DNA of 64,000 bases from Actinobacillus genomosp. 1 (GCF_029774175.1 NZ_CP103834.1:1684501-1748500), one strand, 5' to 3'; shown: positions 17,211-26,506, counted from the stretch's first letter. Translations and numbers: made by a program. The notes: generated by a model not told the origin, from the letters alone.

Positions 17211-18680
17211 ATGAGTTTAAACAATTTAGTAAAACGTCTGCAAGATGTGATGAGAAATGATGCTGGCATTAACGGTGATGCCCAACGTATCGAACAAATC
17301 GTATGGATTCTATTTTTAAAAATCTACGATGCCAAAGAACAGGAGTGGGAGCAAATCGACGATAATTACCATTCTATTTTGCCCGACTTTTTACGTTGGC
17401 AAAATTGGGCGAAAGATAACAAAGACGGTAAAGCAATGACAGGCGATGAATTGCTCAACTTCGTCAATAACGAGCTCTTTCCAGCATTAAAAAACTTACC
17501 GATTTCAGCTGAAACACCAATGAATCAAAAGATCATTCGTGCCGCTTTTGAAGATAATAACAACTATATGAAAAATGGTATTTTGCTTCGCCAAGTGATT
17601 AATATCATTGATGAAATTAACTTCGAGCAATATCAAGAACGCCACGCTTTCGGCGATATTTATGAAAATATCCTGAAAAGCCTACAAAGTGCGGGCAATG
17701 CAGGAGAATTTTATACACCAAGAGCAGTAACCGATTTTATGGCAAAAATGATTAAGCCTAGATTAGGAGAAAAAATTGCTGATTTTGCTTGTGGTACAGG
17801 TGGATTTCTCACGTCGGCATTAAAAGAATTAGATAAACAAAACGATTCTATTAATGATAAAAATCTACTTAGCAATTCTGTTTATGGCATTGAGAAAAAG
17901 GCTTTACCGCATTTACTTTGCATTACTAACTTGCTATTGCACGACATTGATAACCCAAATGTGCATCACGACAATGCCTTAGAAAAGCCCGTCAAAGACT
18001 ACACAGAGAATGATAAATTTGATGTTATTTTGATGAACCCGCCTTATGGTGGTAGCGAAATTGAGCAAATCAAAACCAATTTCCCGTCCGCTCTCCGCAG
18101 TAGCGAAACCGCCGACCTGTTTATGTCGGTAATTATGTATCGCTTAAAGAAAAATGGGCGTGTAGCAATCGTGTTGCCTGACGGTTTCTTATTTGGTACG
18201 GATAATGCCAAAATGGCGATTAAGCAAAAATTGATGAGTGAAATGAATTTGCATACGGTAATCCGCTTACCGCATAGCGTGTTTGCTCCTTATACATCGA
18301 TTACCACCAACATTCTGTTTTTTGATAATACCGAGCCGACTAAAGAAACGTGGTTTTACCGCTTAGATATGCCACAAGGCTACAAAAATTTCTCCAAAAC
18401 TAAACCAATGAAATTGGAGCATTTCAACGAGGTAATGGAATGGTGGCACAACCGCCAAGCGATTGAAATTGATGGCTTTGATAAAGCGAGATGTTACAGC
18501 TATCAAGAAATTGCGGATCGCCAATTTAACATTGATCTATGTGGTTTCCCACACGAGGAAGAGGAAATTTTACCGCCTGATGAACTCATTGCAAATTATC
18601 AGCAAAAACGTACCGCTTTAAATGCCGATATTGATCGCATTTTAGGCGAAATCACTCAAATTTTGGGGATTAAATTATAG
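17211..18680 (+). CDS. hsdM: Type I modification methyltransferase, M subunit
   Basis: This 489-residue N6-adenine methyltransferase has an N-terminal HsdM helical domain and the catalytic domain with motif I FACGTGGF, the catalytic NPPYGG (motif IV), and the supporting GEFYTPRAV. With HsdS it methylates the recognition sequence; with HsdR it forms the restriction complex. The ATG follows TATAGGACAC. rhuM begins 8 bases downstream, so hsdM, rhuM and hsdS look co-transcribed. Confidence 0.97.
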   Translation: MSLNNLVKRLQDVMRNDAGINGDAQRIEQIVWILFLKIYDAKEQEWEQIDDNYHSILPDFLRWQNWAKDNKDGKAMTGDELLNFVNNELFPALKNLPISAETPMNQKIIRAAFEDNNNYMKNGILLRQVINIIDEINFEQYQERHAFGDIYENILKSLQSAGNAGEFYTPRAVTDFMAKMIKPRLGEKIADFACGTGGFLTSALKELDKQNDSINDKNLLSNSVYGIEKKALPHLLCITNLLLHDIDNPNVHHDNALEKPVKDYTENDKFDVILMNPPYGGSEIEQIKTNFPSALRSSETADLFMSVIMYRLKKNGRVAIVLPDGFLFGTDNAKMAIKQKLMSEMNLHTVIRLPHSVFAPYTSITTNILFFDNTEPTKETWFYRLDMPQGYKNFSKTKPMKLEHFNEVMEWWHNRQAIEIDGFDKARCYSYQEIADRQFNIDLCGFPHEEEEILPPDELIANYQQKRTALNADIDRILGEITQILGIKL

Positions 18681-18688
18681 GTGGAAAA

Positions 18689-19684
18689 ATGTCTGATTTA
18701 ATAATTTACAACACTGAAGACGGCAAAAGTAAAGTCTCACTTTTTGTTGCAGAAAATGAAGTTTGGCTAACCCAAAATCAGCTTGCCGAACTTTTTGATA
18801 CCTCTGTGCAAAATATCGGCACACATATAAGAAATATCATTGAAGACAAAGAGTTAGATGAAATTTCAGTTATAAAAGATTTCTTTATAACTGCCGCTGA
18901 CGGTAAAAATTACAGCGTTAAACACTATGCTTTAGCAATGATTTTAGCTATTGGTTTTCGTGTGCGTAGCCCACGAGGTGTGCAATTTAGACGTTGGGCA
19001 AATAGTAGTTTACGCACTTATTTAGAAAAAGGATTTTTAATGGACGATGAACGTCTGAAAAATCCGAACGGACGAGTTGATCACTTTGATGAATTACTGG
19101 AACGAATCCGAGATATTCGAGCCAGCGAAATGCGTTTTTATCAAAAAGTGCGGGAACTATTCAAGCTTTCTAGCGACTACGATGCGACCGACAAAGCCAC
19201 TGAAATGTTCTTTGCTGAAGCACAAAATAAACTGATTTACGCTGTTACCCAACAAACCGCAGCAGAACTCATCTGTAACCGTGCAAATGCGGAATTACCA
19301 AATATGGGGCTAACCACTTGGAGTGGCGAGAAAGTGTTGAAAGCAGACATTATCGTTTCAAAAAATTATCTCAATAAAGACGAAATTGATACGCTCAACC
19401 GCCTAACGGTCATCTTCCTAGAAAGTGCGGAGCTAAGAGCTAAAAATCGCCAAGATTTAACCCTACGCTTTTGGCAAAACCGTATTGATAGCATTATTGA
19501 AGATAATGGTTTTCCTGTGCTGGCGGATAAAGGCAATAAAATCCGCCAACAAATGAAAGAATTTACTGATGAACAGTATGCCCTTTTTAAACAAAAGAGA
19601 CGTGAAATACTCGCATTAAATGCCGAACAAGATGACTTAAATACCCTTGAAGCAATCGGAAAAAAGGTTAAACAAACACGATGA
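18689..19684 (+). CDS. rhuM: RhuM-family protein
   Basis: This 331-residue protein matches the RhuM family first noted in Salmonella pathogenicity island 3: LIIYNTEDGKSKVSLFVAEN, then VWLTQNQLAELFDTSVQNIGTHI (a helix-turn-helix-like segment) and GFRVRSPRGVQFRRWANSSL. A helical C-terminal region contains NRLTVIFLESAELRAKNR. Function is unknown. It is embedded between hsdM (8-base gap) and hsdS (ATGA overlap), which suggests tight co-expression with the methyltransferase. Proteins of this family are often found in type I restriction loci and defence islands, but no catalytic motif is evident. Confidence 0.85.
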   Translation: MSDLIIYNTEDGKSKVSLFVAENEVWLTQNQLAELFDTSVQNIGTHIRNIIEDKELDEISVIKDFFITAADGKNYSVKHYALAMILAIGFRVRSPRGVQFRRWANSSLRTYLEKGFLMDDERLKNPNGRVDHFDELLERIRDIRASEMRFYQKVRELFKLSSDYDATDKATEMFFAEAQNKLIYAVTQQTAAELICNRANAELPNMGLTTWSGEKVLKADIIVSKNYLNKDEIDTLNRLTVIFLESAELRAKNRQDLTLRFWQNRIDSIIEDNGFPVLADKGNKIRQQMKEFTDEQYALFKQKRREILALNAEQDDLNTLEAIGKKVKQTR

Positions 19685-21150
19685 AAGCTCAACAACTCAA
19701 AAATGCGATTTTACAGCTCGCTATTCAAGGCAAGCTCGTGCCACAAGATCCAACTGATGAACCTGCTTCGGTCTTGCTTGACAAAATTAAGCAAGAAAAA
19801 GACCGCTTGATCGCAGAAGAGAAAATCAAAAAAAGCAAAAAAGCTACCGATAATCTTCCTTCAACCGAGTTGCAAGATTTTCCCTTTGAAATTCCCGAGA
19901 GTTGGGTGTGGGTGAGGTTAGAAGATATTTTTCATTTACAAGCTGGGAGGTTTATTTCTGCTTCAGAAATTTATGGAGAATATAAGGAAGGTTTATATCC
20001 CTGTTATGGTGGAAATGGTTTAAGGGGATTTGTTAAAACTTATAATCGAGAAGGTAAATTCCCAATAATTGGTCGTCAAGGTGCATTATGTGGAAATATC
20101 AATTTTGCAGAAGGTAAGTTTTATTCTACAGAACACGCTGTTGTTGTAGAAACATTTTCAAATACCGATACTCTATGGGCAAATTATTTTCTTATTCAAT
20201 TAAATTTAAATCAATATGCTACTGCTACGGCACAGCCAGGATTAGCAGTAAATAAAATTAATGATGTTTTAATCCCCCTCCCCCCACTAAACGAACAAAA
20301 ACGTATCGTGGCGAAAATTGAAGAATTACTGCCTTATATTGAGCAATATGCAGAAAAAGAAGAAAAACTGACCGCACTTCATCAGCAGTTTCCTGAGCAG
20401 TTGAAAAAGTCGATTTTACAGGCGGCAATTCAAGGGAAATTAACTAAGCAAGATCCGAATGATGAGCCTGCTTTGGTATTGATTGAGCGGATAAAAGCGG
20501 AGAAATTACGCCTAATTGCCGAGAAAAAACTGAAAAAACCAAAAGTGGTATCAGAAATTATCCTTCGTGATAATTTGCCTTATGAGATTATTAACGGTGA
20601 AGAGCGTTGTATTGCCGATGAAGTACCGTTTGAGATACCTGAAAATTGGTGTTGGGTGAGGTTGGGGGAAATAGGAGAAACCAATATAGGACTTACCTAT
20701 GCACCTAATGATGTCGTCTTAGAGGGAACAATTGTATTACGCTCTGGTAATATCCAAAATGGTAAGATCGATGTTTCATCTGATGTTGTCAGGGTTAATT
20801 TAAATATTCCAGAAAATAAAAAATGTTATAAAAATGATTTATTAATTTGCGCAAGAAATGGAAGTAAAAATCTTGTTGGAAAAGCAGCTATTGTAGATAA
20901 AGATGGATATTCATTTGGAGCTTTTATGGCAATTTTCAGAAGCCCTTTTTATCAATATATATACTATTATTTATCTTCCCCATTATTTAGAAATGATTTT
21001 GATGGTATCAATACAACAACCATTAATCAAATTACACAAAATAATTTAAATAATAGGCTAATTCCACTCCCTCCACTTAATGAACAAAAACGCATTGTAG
21101 AAAAAATCGAAAAATTATTTTCTACTTTGCAAAATTTAGAGCGTAATTAA
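19681..21150 (+). CDS. hsdS: Type I specificity subunit (expressed allele of an invertible locus)
   Basis: This 489-residue HsdS has the usual plan: a conserved N-terminal repeat (KAQQLKNAILQLAIQGKLV), target recognition domain 1 (about residues 75-200), a central conserved repeat (LNEQKRIVAKIEELLP, then LKKSILQAAIQGKLTKQDP), domain 2 (about 330-465) and a C-terminal conserved helix (LNEQKRIVEKIEKLFSTLQNL). The start overlaps the rhuM stop (ATGA). Two long segments are repeated in inverse orientation in the truncated hsdS at 22047-23420, so the recognition domains can be exchanged by inversion. The allele present here is the one readable from the hsdM promoter. Confidence 0.96.
   Translation: MKAQQLKNAILQLAIQGKLVPQDPTDEPASVLLDKIKQEKDRLIAEEKIKKSKKATDNLPSTELQDFPFEIPESWVWVRLEDIFHLQAGRFISASEIYGEYKEGLYPCYGGNGLRGFVKTYNREGKFPIIGRQGALCGNINFAEGKFYSTEHAVVVETFSNTDTLWANYFLIQLNLNQYATATAQPGLAVNKINDVLIPLPPLNEQKRIVAKIEELLPYIEQYAEKEEKLTALHQQFPEQLKKSILQAAIQGKLTKQDPNDEPALVLIERIKAEKLRLIAEKKLKKPKVVSEIILRDNLPYEIINGEERCIADEVPFEIPENWCWVRLGEIGETNIGLTYAPNDVVLEGTIVLRSGNIQNGKIDVSSDVVRVNLNIPENKKCYKNDLLICARNGSKNLVGKAAIVDKDGYSFGAFMAIFRSPFYQYIYYYLSSPLFRNDFDGINTTTINQITQNNLNNRLIPLPPLNEQKRIVEKIEKLFSTLQNLERN
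19844..19892 (+). repeat. Inverted repeat 1, left copy (start of recognition domain 1)
   Basis: A 49-base stretch is identical to the reverse complement of 23359-23407, comparing by eye. It codes for the TDNLPSTELQDFPFE segment just before recognition domain 1. Confidence 0.9.
20290..20672 (+). repeat. Inverted repeat 2, left copy (central conserved region of hsdS)
   Basis: A 383-base stretch appears identical to the reverse complement of 22531-22913. It codes for the central conserved region between the two recognition domains, ending at the ENWCWVRLGEIG segment; the sequences diverge sharply at both ends. Confidence 0.92.
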
Positions 21151-21166
21151 CCGCTTAAATCTTTTT

Positions 21167-21208
21167 ATCATACTGATTTTTCAACCAAAACAGGAGAATC
21201 AGTATGAT
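21167..21208 (+). promoter_or_regulatory. 12-bp inverted repeat enclosing the recombinase start
   Basis: ATCATACTGATT and AATCAGTATGAT pair perfectly across 18 bases. The loop holds the ribosome site CAGGAGA and the right arm contains the ATG (21204-21206). The hairpin could restrict translation, or the arms may be a protein-binding site. Confidence 0.55.
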
Positions 21209-22007
21209 TATTTCTTTTCAAAAATACCTTTCTAATAAAGATCTTGCAAAAAATAGTATCTCTGCTTATTTATTTGCTGTGAAACAGTTTTACAAATTAT
21301 ACCCCAATGTTACAAGGGGCAATTTAAAAGAATATAAAGTCTTTTTAATTGATCGCTATAAGCCACAAACGGTTAGTTTAAGGCTACGAGCAATAAATTG
21401 TTATTTAGAATTTATTAAAAAAGAAAAATGGAAGTTAAGCTTTGTTAAAGTTCAGCAAAAGCCATTTTTAGAAAATGTGATTAGCGAAGCGGATTATTAT
21501 TATTTTAAACAGAAATTAAAGGAAGATAATGAATTGTATTGGTATTTTGTTATTCGCTTTATGGCTGCAACAGGATCAAGGGTAAGTGAGTTAATTCAAA
21601 TCAAAGTCGAGCATATTAACATTGGTTATTTAGATCTTTATTCTAAAGGTGGAAAATTAAGACGAATTTATATTCCTCAAGCATTGCAACAAGAATGCCA
21701 AATATGGCTAAAACAGACAAATAAAATTTCTGGGTTTATTTTTCTGAATAAATATGGCGAGCGTATTACCACTCGTGGTATTGCTGGGCAATTAAAAATT
21801 CTAGCAAAAAGGTATAAGCTTGATCCAAAAGTTGTTTATCCTCACTCATTTCGTCATCGCTTTGCTAAAAGTTTTTTAGAGCATTTTAATGATATTGCCT
21901 TTTTAGCTGATTTAATGGGACACGAAAGTATTGAAACCACCAGAATTTATTTAAGAAAAACAGCAACAGAGCAACAAGCCATAATTAATAAAATTATTGA
22001 TTGGTAA
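21204..22007 (+). CDS. Tyrosine recombinase, probable hsdS invertase
   Basis: This 267-residue protein has an N-terminal SAM-like core-binding domain (LAKNSISAYLFAVKQFYKLY) and a catalytic domain with the Arg of GSRVSELI, a Lys (YSKGGKLR), the HSFRHRF box, and LMGHESIETTRIYLR with the nucleophilic tyrosine. This is the XerC/integrase family. It lies between the two oppositely oriented hsdS copies, the position taken by recombinases in other inverting type I loci. The coding sequence is visibly more AT-rich than neighbouring housekeeping genes. Acting on the hsdS repeats is inferred from position. Confidence 0.9.
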   Translation: MIISFQKYLSNKDLAKNSISAYLFAVKQFYKLYPNVTRGNLKEYKVFLIDRYKPQTVSLRLRAINCYLEFIKKEKWKLSFVKVQQKPFLENVISEADYYYFKQKLKEDNELYWYFVIRFMAATGSRVSELIQIKVEHINIGYLDLYSKGGKLRRIYIPQALQQECQIWLKQTNKISGFIFLNKYGERITTRGIAGQLKILAKRYKLDPKVVYPHSFRHRFAKSFLEHFNDIAFLADLMGHESIETTRIYLRKTATEQQAIINKIIDW

Positions 22008-22015
22008 AAATAAAG

Positions 22016-22040
22016 CTCCCCTTGTTAAGGGGAGATTTTT
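22016..22040 (+). terminator. Rho-independent terminator after the recombinase gene
   Basis: CTCCCCTT and AAGGGGAG pair perfectly around GTT and are followed by ATTTTT. Confidence 0.88.
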
Positions 22041-22530
22041 AAGCGGTTAAGTATGAGATAAATTTTGCAAAGTAGAGAATAAAGTTTCTATTTTTTCTAC
22101 AATGCATTTTTGTTCATTAAGCGGAGGAAGTGGAAACAGATAATTTACAATTTTTTCCTTAGATATATTTGGTTGTCCGCTACCTTCGCTACGTTTTTGT
22201 AATTCCGTTTTTTGCGACATTAAATAATAAAACAGATATTTATTATAAATTCCTGTATACGGAATACACGCACAACATGCCTGATTTGTAGTTGCTTCAA
22301 TATTTAATATGCCTAATTTACCTATTGTTGCACCATACATTGCAATTAAAACTGAACCGACAGGATTTAATTTTACAGATGTTTTTTCTATAGCTAACTC
22401 TGTAATATATTCTGGGATTTCAGTAATTATCCCATCATTTAAATCACCCGTTTTCAGCCAAGGAATTGTACCATTTTCATAATATTTAGGCTTATGGCGA
22501 TTAGGTGTTGCTCCCGCTCCCCAATTACCA

Positions 22531-22913
22531 ATTTCCCCCAACCTCACCCAACACCAATTTTCAGGTATCTCAAACGGTACTTCATCGGCAATACAACGCT
22601 CTTCACCGTTAATAATCTCATAAGGCAAATTATCACGAAGGATAATTTCTGATACCACTTTTGGTTTTTTCAGTTTTTTCTCGGCAATTAGGCGTAATTT
22701 CTCCGCTTTTATCCGCTCAATCAATACCAAAGCAGGCTCATCATTCGGATCTTGCTTAGTTAATTTCCCTTGAATTGCCGCCTGTAAAATCGACTTTTTC
22801 AACTGCTCAGGAAACTGCTGATGAAGTGCGGTCAGTTTTTCTTCTTTTTCTGCATATTGCTCAATATAAGGCAGTAATTCTTCAATTTTCGCCACGATAC
22901 GTTTTTGTTCGTT
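22531..22913 (-). repeat. Inverted repeat 2, right copy
   Basis: Partner of 20290-20672; the two 383-base copies appear identical by eye. Recombination here would exchange only recognition domain 2. Confidence 0.92.
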
Positions 22914-23358
22914 GAGTGGGGGGATTGCTATTGGCAAATTATATAATTTATCATCATTGATTGCAGGATAAGCAACACCTACCATTTCTTGATTAACAAA
23001 ATCAGTAAATACAGAGCTTAATAAATAGTAAAATAAATATTTATGATAAAAATTGGTAAATACATTCATTACGGCAAATGCTGTACTTGCTATTGGCTCA
23101 TATTGGAAATCTTGTTCTAATATACAAATATTTTGTAAATAAGGACGAACAGTTGAGTATAAAATAGAATTTTTCTGAACAATCTTTCTTGCCCTAGATG
23201 GAGCCTGATCTGGTGCTAAAATATTTTCTAAGCTATTTAATTTATGGATTTTATTATTTATAAGACCTACATCTATGTAAAAAAAACGCTCATTAGGTGT
23301 TTTTTGCCCTAAATTAAAAATAATATTCCCCAATTTTTCAATTTCCCAACTCTCAGGG

Positions 23359-23407
23359 ATTTCAAAGGGAAAATCTTGCAACTCGGTTGAAGGAAGATTA
23401 TCGGTAG
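23359..23407 (-). repeat. Inverted repeat 1, right copy
   Basis: Partner of 19844-19892; 49 identical bases. Recombination here would exchange both recognition domains at once. Confidence 0.9.
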
Positions 23408-23521
23408 TTTTTATAACCAAATCATCTACTATCTTATCAATCGGCTATAAAACCAATCAAAAAAGTATGTTATTTTAGGAGCAGGACTACGTCTAACGCA
23501 TTTATCGCGAAAGGGAAAGCT

Positions 23522-25795
23522 ATGAAATTACAACAACTGATTAAAACTCATCACCTTGGTTTACTGTTTCAACAAGGTAAATTTGGTATTGAAAAAGAAA
23601 GCCAACGCATTGATAATAAAGGGAATATTGTTACTACCGCCCATCCTAGCGTTTTTGGTAACCGCAGTTATCATCCCTATATTCAAACCGATTTTGCAGA
23701 AAGTCAGTTAGAACTTATCACACCGCCAAACGATAAATTGGAAGACACATATCGTTGGCTATCGGCTATTCACGAGGTAACGTTACGTTCGTTGCCCGAT
23801 GATGAATATATTTTCCCATTCAGTATGCCTGCCGGTTTACCACCGGAATCCGAGATCAAAGAAGCACAATTAGATAACGAATGGGATGTGAAATATCGTG
23901 AACACCTTTCTGCCATTTATGGCAAATACAAGCAAATGGTGAGCGGTATTCACTATAATTTCCAAATTTCCGAAGAATTTGTCGAAAGCGCATTTGCATT
24001 ACAAACGGAATACCCCAATAAAATTGCGTTCCGCAATGCGCTATATATGAAATTAGCCAATAACTTTTTACGTTATCAATGGATTTTAGTTTATTTGCTT
24101 GCCGCAACCCCAACTGTAGAAGCGCAATATTTCGGTAAAAACTCACCGCTTGCAGAAGGGCAATTAGTACGTAGTTTACGTTCTAGCCCGTATGGCTATG
24201 TCAATGCCCCTCATGTGGTGATCAATCATGATAGCCTGCAACAATATGTCGAATCGCTAGAACATTTTGTAGCAACCGGTGATTTATTAGCGGAAAAAGA
24301 ATTCTATTCGAACGTACGTTTACGCGGTGCGAAAAAAGCACGTGAATTGCTTGAGAAAGGGGTTAAATATGCGGAATTCCGTTTATTTGATCTCAATCCG
24401 CTTTCACCTTACGGTATTGAACTTGCCGATGCCAAATTTATTCATCTGTTCTTACTTGCGATGTTATGGATGGATGAAACAAGCGGTCAAAAAGAAGTCG
24501 AACTTGGCACACAAAAATTATATCAAGTCGCACTTGAAGATCCTCATTCGCACACTGCGTTCCAAGCGGAAGGTGAAGCGATCCTTAACCTGATGCTGGC
24601 AATGCTGGATGATCTTTCTGTACCACAAAACGAGAAAGATTTATTACAACAAAAACTGGCACAATTTGCTGATCCGAGCCAAACGGTAAACGGTCGTTTA
24701 TTAGCTGCAGTTGAACAAGCCGGCGGCTATAAAGCACTCGGTGCACAACTTGCTCAACAATATAAAGCGCAAGCATTCGAGCGTTTTTATGCGATTTCCG
24801 CTTTCGATAATATGGAGCTTTCTACACAGGCTTTGTTATTTGATGCAATCCAACAAGGCTTACAGATCGAATTGCTTGATGAAAACGATCAGTTCCTCGC
24901 ACTCAAATTCGGCGATCATCTCGAATATGTGAAAAACGGCAATATGACCAGTCACGATCAGTATATTTCTCCATTAATTATGGAAAATAAAGTCGTGACC
25001 AAAAAAGTATTGGCGAAAGCCGGTTTTAATGTGCCGAAAAGCGTTGAATTTACCTCGGTAGAACAAGCGGTGGCACACTATCCGTTATTTGAAGGTAAAG
25101 CGGTGGTAATTAAGCCGAAATCAACTAATTACGGCTTAGGTATTACAATTTTCCAGCAAGGCGTGACGGATAAAGCCGATTTTGCCAAAGCGATTGAAAT
25201 TGCGTTCCGTGAAGATAAAGAAGTGATGGTGGAAGACTATTTAGTCGGCACCGAATACCGTTTCTTTGTGTTAGGCGATGAAACACTGGCGGTATTGTTA
25301 CGTGTGCCGGCGAATGTAAAAGGTGATGGCATACATACGGTGCGTGAATTGGTGGAAGCGAAAAACAGTGATCCTCTACGAGGCGATGGCTCTCGTTCGC
25401 CATTGAAGAAAATCGCCCTCGGTGACATCGAATTGCTTCAGCTTAAAGAGCAAGGTTTAACGCCTGATTCGATTCCGGCTGACGGGCAAATCGTACAATT
25501 ACGTGCCAACTCTAATATTAGTACCGGCGGCGACTCAATCGATATGACCGATCAAATGCACGACAGTTATAAACAATTAGCGGTTGGTATTGCCAAAGCG
25601 ATGGGAGCAAAAGTCTGCGGTGTGGATTTAATCATTCCGGATTTGACCAAAGCCGCCGAGCCGTCTCTGCGTTCATGGGGTGTGATTGAAGCAAACTTTA
25701 ACCCGATGATGATGATGCATATTTTCCCTTACCAAGGAAAATCTCGCCGTTTAACCAAAGCCGTGTTAAAAATGCTGTTCCCTGAACTGCCTTAA
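23522..25795 (+). CDS. gshF: Bifunctional glutathione synthase GshF (GshAB)
   Basis: This 757-residue fusion joins a proteobacterial-type glutamate-cysteine ligase (residues about 1-450; FGIEKESQRID, FRLFDLNPLSPYGIEL) to an ATP-grasp domain (about 490-757; VVIKPKSTNYGLGITIF, EANFNPMMMMHIFPYQG) that adds glycine. One cytoplasmic protein therefore makes glutathione from glutamate, cysteine and glycine. The fusion is known from Pasteurella, Actinobacillus and some Gram-positive bacteria. The ATG follows GAAAGGGAAAG. The gene lies directly after the restriction locus and is followed by an uptake-signal hairpin. Confidence 0.96.
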   Translation: MKLQQLIKTHHLGLLFQQGKFGIEKESQRIDNKGNIVTTAHPSVFGNRSYHPYIQTDFAESQLELITPPNDKLEDTYRWLSAIHEVTLRSLPDDEYIFPFSMPAGLPPESEIKEAQLDNEWDVKYREHLSAIYGKYKQMVSGIHYNFQISEEFVESAFALQTEYPNKIAFRNALYMKLANNFLRYQWILVYLLAATPTVEAQYFGKNSPLAEGQLVRSLRSSPYGYVNAPHVVINHDSLQQYVESLEHFVATGDLLAEKEFYSNVRLRGAKKARELLEKGVKYAEFRLFDLNPLSPYGIELADAKFIHLFLLAMLWMDETSGQKEVELGTQKLYQVALEDPHSHTAFQAEGEAILNLMLAMLDDLSVPQNEKDLLQQKLAQFADPSQTVNGRLLAAVEQAGGYKALGAQLAQQYKAQAFERFYAISAFDNMELSTQALLFDAIQQGLQIELLDENDQFLALKFGDHLEYVKNGNMTSHDQYISPLIMENKVVTKKVLAKAGFNVPKSVEFTSVEQAVAHYPLFEGKAVVIKPKSTNYGLGITIFQQGVTDKADFAKAIEIAFREDKEVMVEDYLVGTEYRFFVLGDETLAVLLRVPANVKGDGIHTVRELVEAKNSDPLRGDGSRSPLKKIALGDIELLQLKEQGLTPDSIPADGQIVQLRANSNISTGGDSIDMTDQMHDSYKQLAVGIAKAMGAKVCGVDLIIPDLTKAAEPSLRSWGVIEANFNPMMMMHIFPYQGKSRRLTKAVLKMLFPELP

Positions 25796-25802
25796 TAACA
25801 AT

Positions 25803-25848
25803 CAAGCGGTCGAATTTGCAAAATTTTCTGCAAATTTGACCGCTTGTA
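25803..25848. terminator. Uptake-signal inverted pair after gshF
   Basis: CAAGCGGTCGAATTTGCA and TGCAAATTTGACCGCTTG pair almost perfectly; this is the clearest full-length paired uptake signal in the window. Confidence 0.85.
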
Positions 25849-25885
25849 ACATGATAGATATCGCTAAAATAGTGAAAAGTAAGGG

Positions 25886-26506
25886 TTAATACTTTACTAA
25901 TTGCGAATTTAAGATATACGGCTTTAATAACAATAAAATATTGAAAAAGTGTTTCAAACGTTCTTCTTGCCCTTCTTCTTGCATCAGAATTTCTCCGCCG
26001 ATTGTCATCTCTTGACGCGCTAAATTTTTCGCTGTTTCCGCATAACTTTCTAATAATTGGAATTCCTGTGCATCACATTGGCTAAGAATAGCCAACATAT
26101 CACGATCTTTTTCACTAAACTTCCCATTCGTCGGATTCATTAAGCCCATTTCTACAAATTCATCTAGTTCAACTTCAGTAATACCGAATTCCGAACAAAT
26201 CTCACTCGCTAACAAATGAGCATCTTCCATACCATTTAGAATATCTAACGATCCCATTAAGCTTTTATAAGGATTATTCAGATCAAAATCCGGCTGGGCA
26301 AATACGGTTTTGATCTGTGAAATCGTTGCGTTGAAATTCGTTTGGAGATATTTAATAAATTCAATTAATTGGATATTGCTTTCATCATATAAATGAAAGT
26401 TCGGCTTGTCTTTCAACGGCTCCGGTAATAACCCCTCTTTAATATAATAAAGAATGGTTGATTTAGGCGTGTTAGTTAATTTGGAAAGATCGTTCATCTT
26501 CAACAT
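25886..26506 (-). CDS. MerR-family transcriptional regulator
   Basis: This 206-residue protein has an N-terminal MerR winged helix-turn-helix (MNDLSKLTNTPKSTILYYIKEGLLPEP, then YDESNIQLIEFIKYLQ) and a C-terminal helical region of unknown ligand (about 80-206). No cysteine pattern typical of metal-sensing MerR proteins was seen. The ATG at 26504-26506 was chosen because GAAGGAAC precedes it; the longer frame begins at a TTG. It is divergent from the amino acid permease gene, about 200 bases apart, so it may control that gene; this is inference from position. Confidence 0.8.
   Translation of the reverse strand: MLKMNDLSKLTNTPKSTILYYIKEGLLPEPLKDKPNFHLYDESNIQLIEFIKYLQTNFNATISQIKTVFAQPDFDLNNPYKSLMGSLDILNGMEDAHLLASEICSEFGITEVELDEFVEMGLMNPTNGKFSEKDRDMLAILSQCDAQEFQLLESYAETAKNLARQEMTIGGEILMQEEGQEERLKHFFNILLLLKPYILNSQLVKY

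Larger units (their letters stand above)
22047..23420 (-). pseudogene. hsdS: Silent, 5'-truncated hsdS cassette (alternative recognition domains)
   Basis: The frame is open for 457 codons but begins at the 49-bp repeat: it lacks the N-terminal 50-55 residues found in the expressed hsdS and has no ATG or ribosome site, only an in-frame TTG. Recognition domain 1 here (EIEKLGNIIFNLGQKTPN onward) and domain 2 (GNWGAGATPNRHKPKYYENG onward) differ completely from the expressed copy, whereas the flanking and central conserved parts are the same. It is best read as a storage cassette for an inverting locus, not as decay: no stop or frameshift interrupts it. Homology to the active gene ends at 23407. 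Confidence 0.9.

Noticed and set aside
22047..23420. Second hsdS as an independently expressed specificity gene
   Set aside because: No ATG, no ribosome site and no N-terminal conserved region; the frame begins inside the inverted repeat.
19681..23420. CRISPR-like repeats
   Set aside because: The repeats are two pairs of inverted, gene-internal copies with no regular spacer array.
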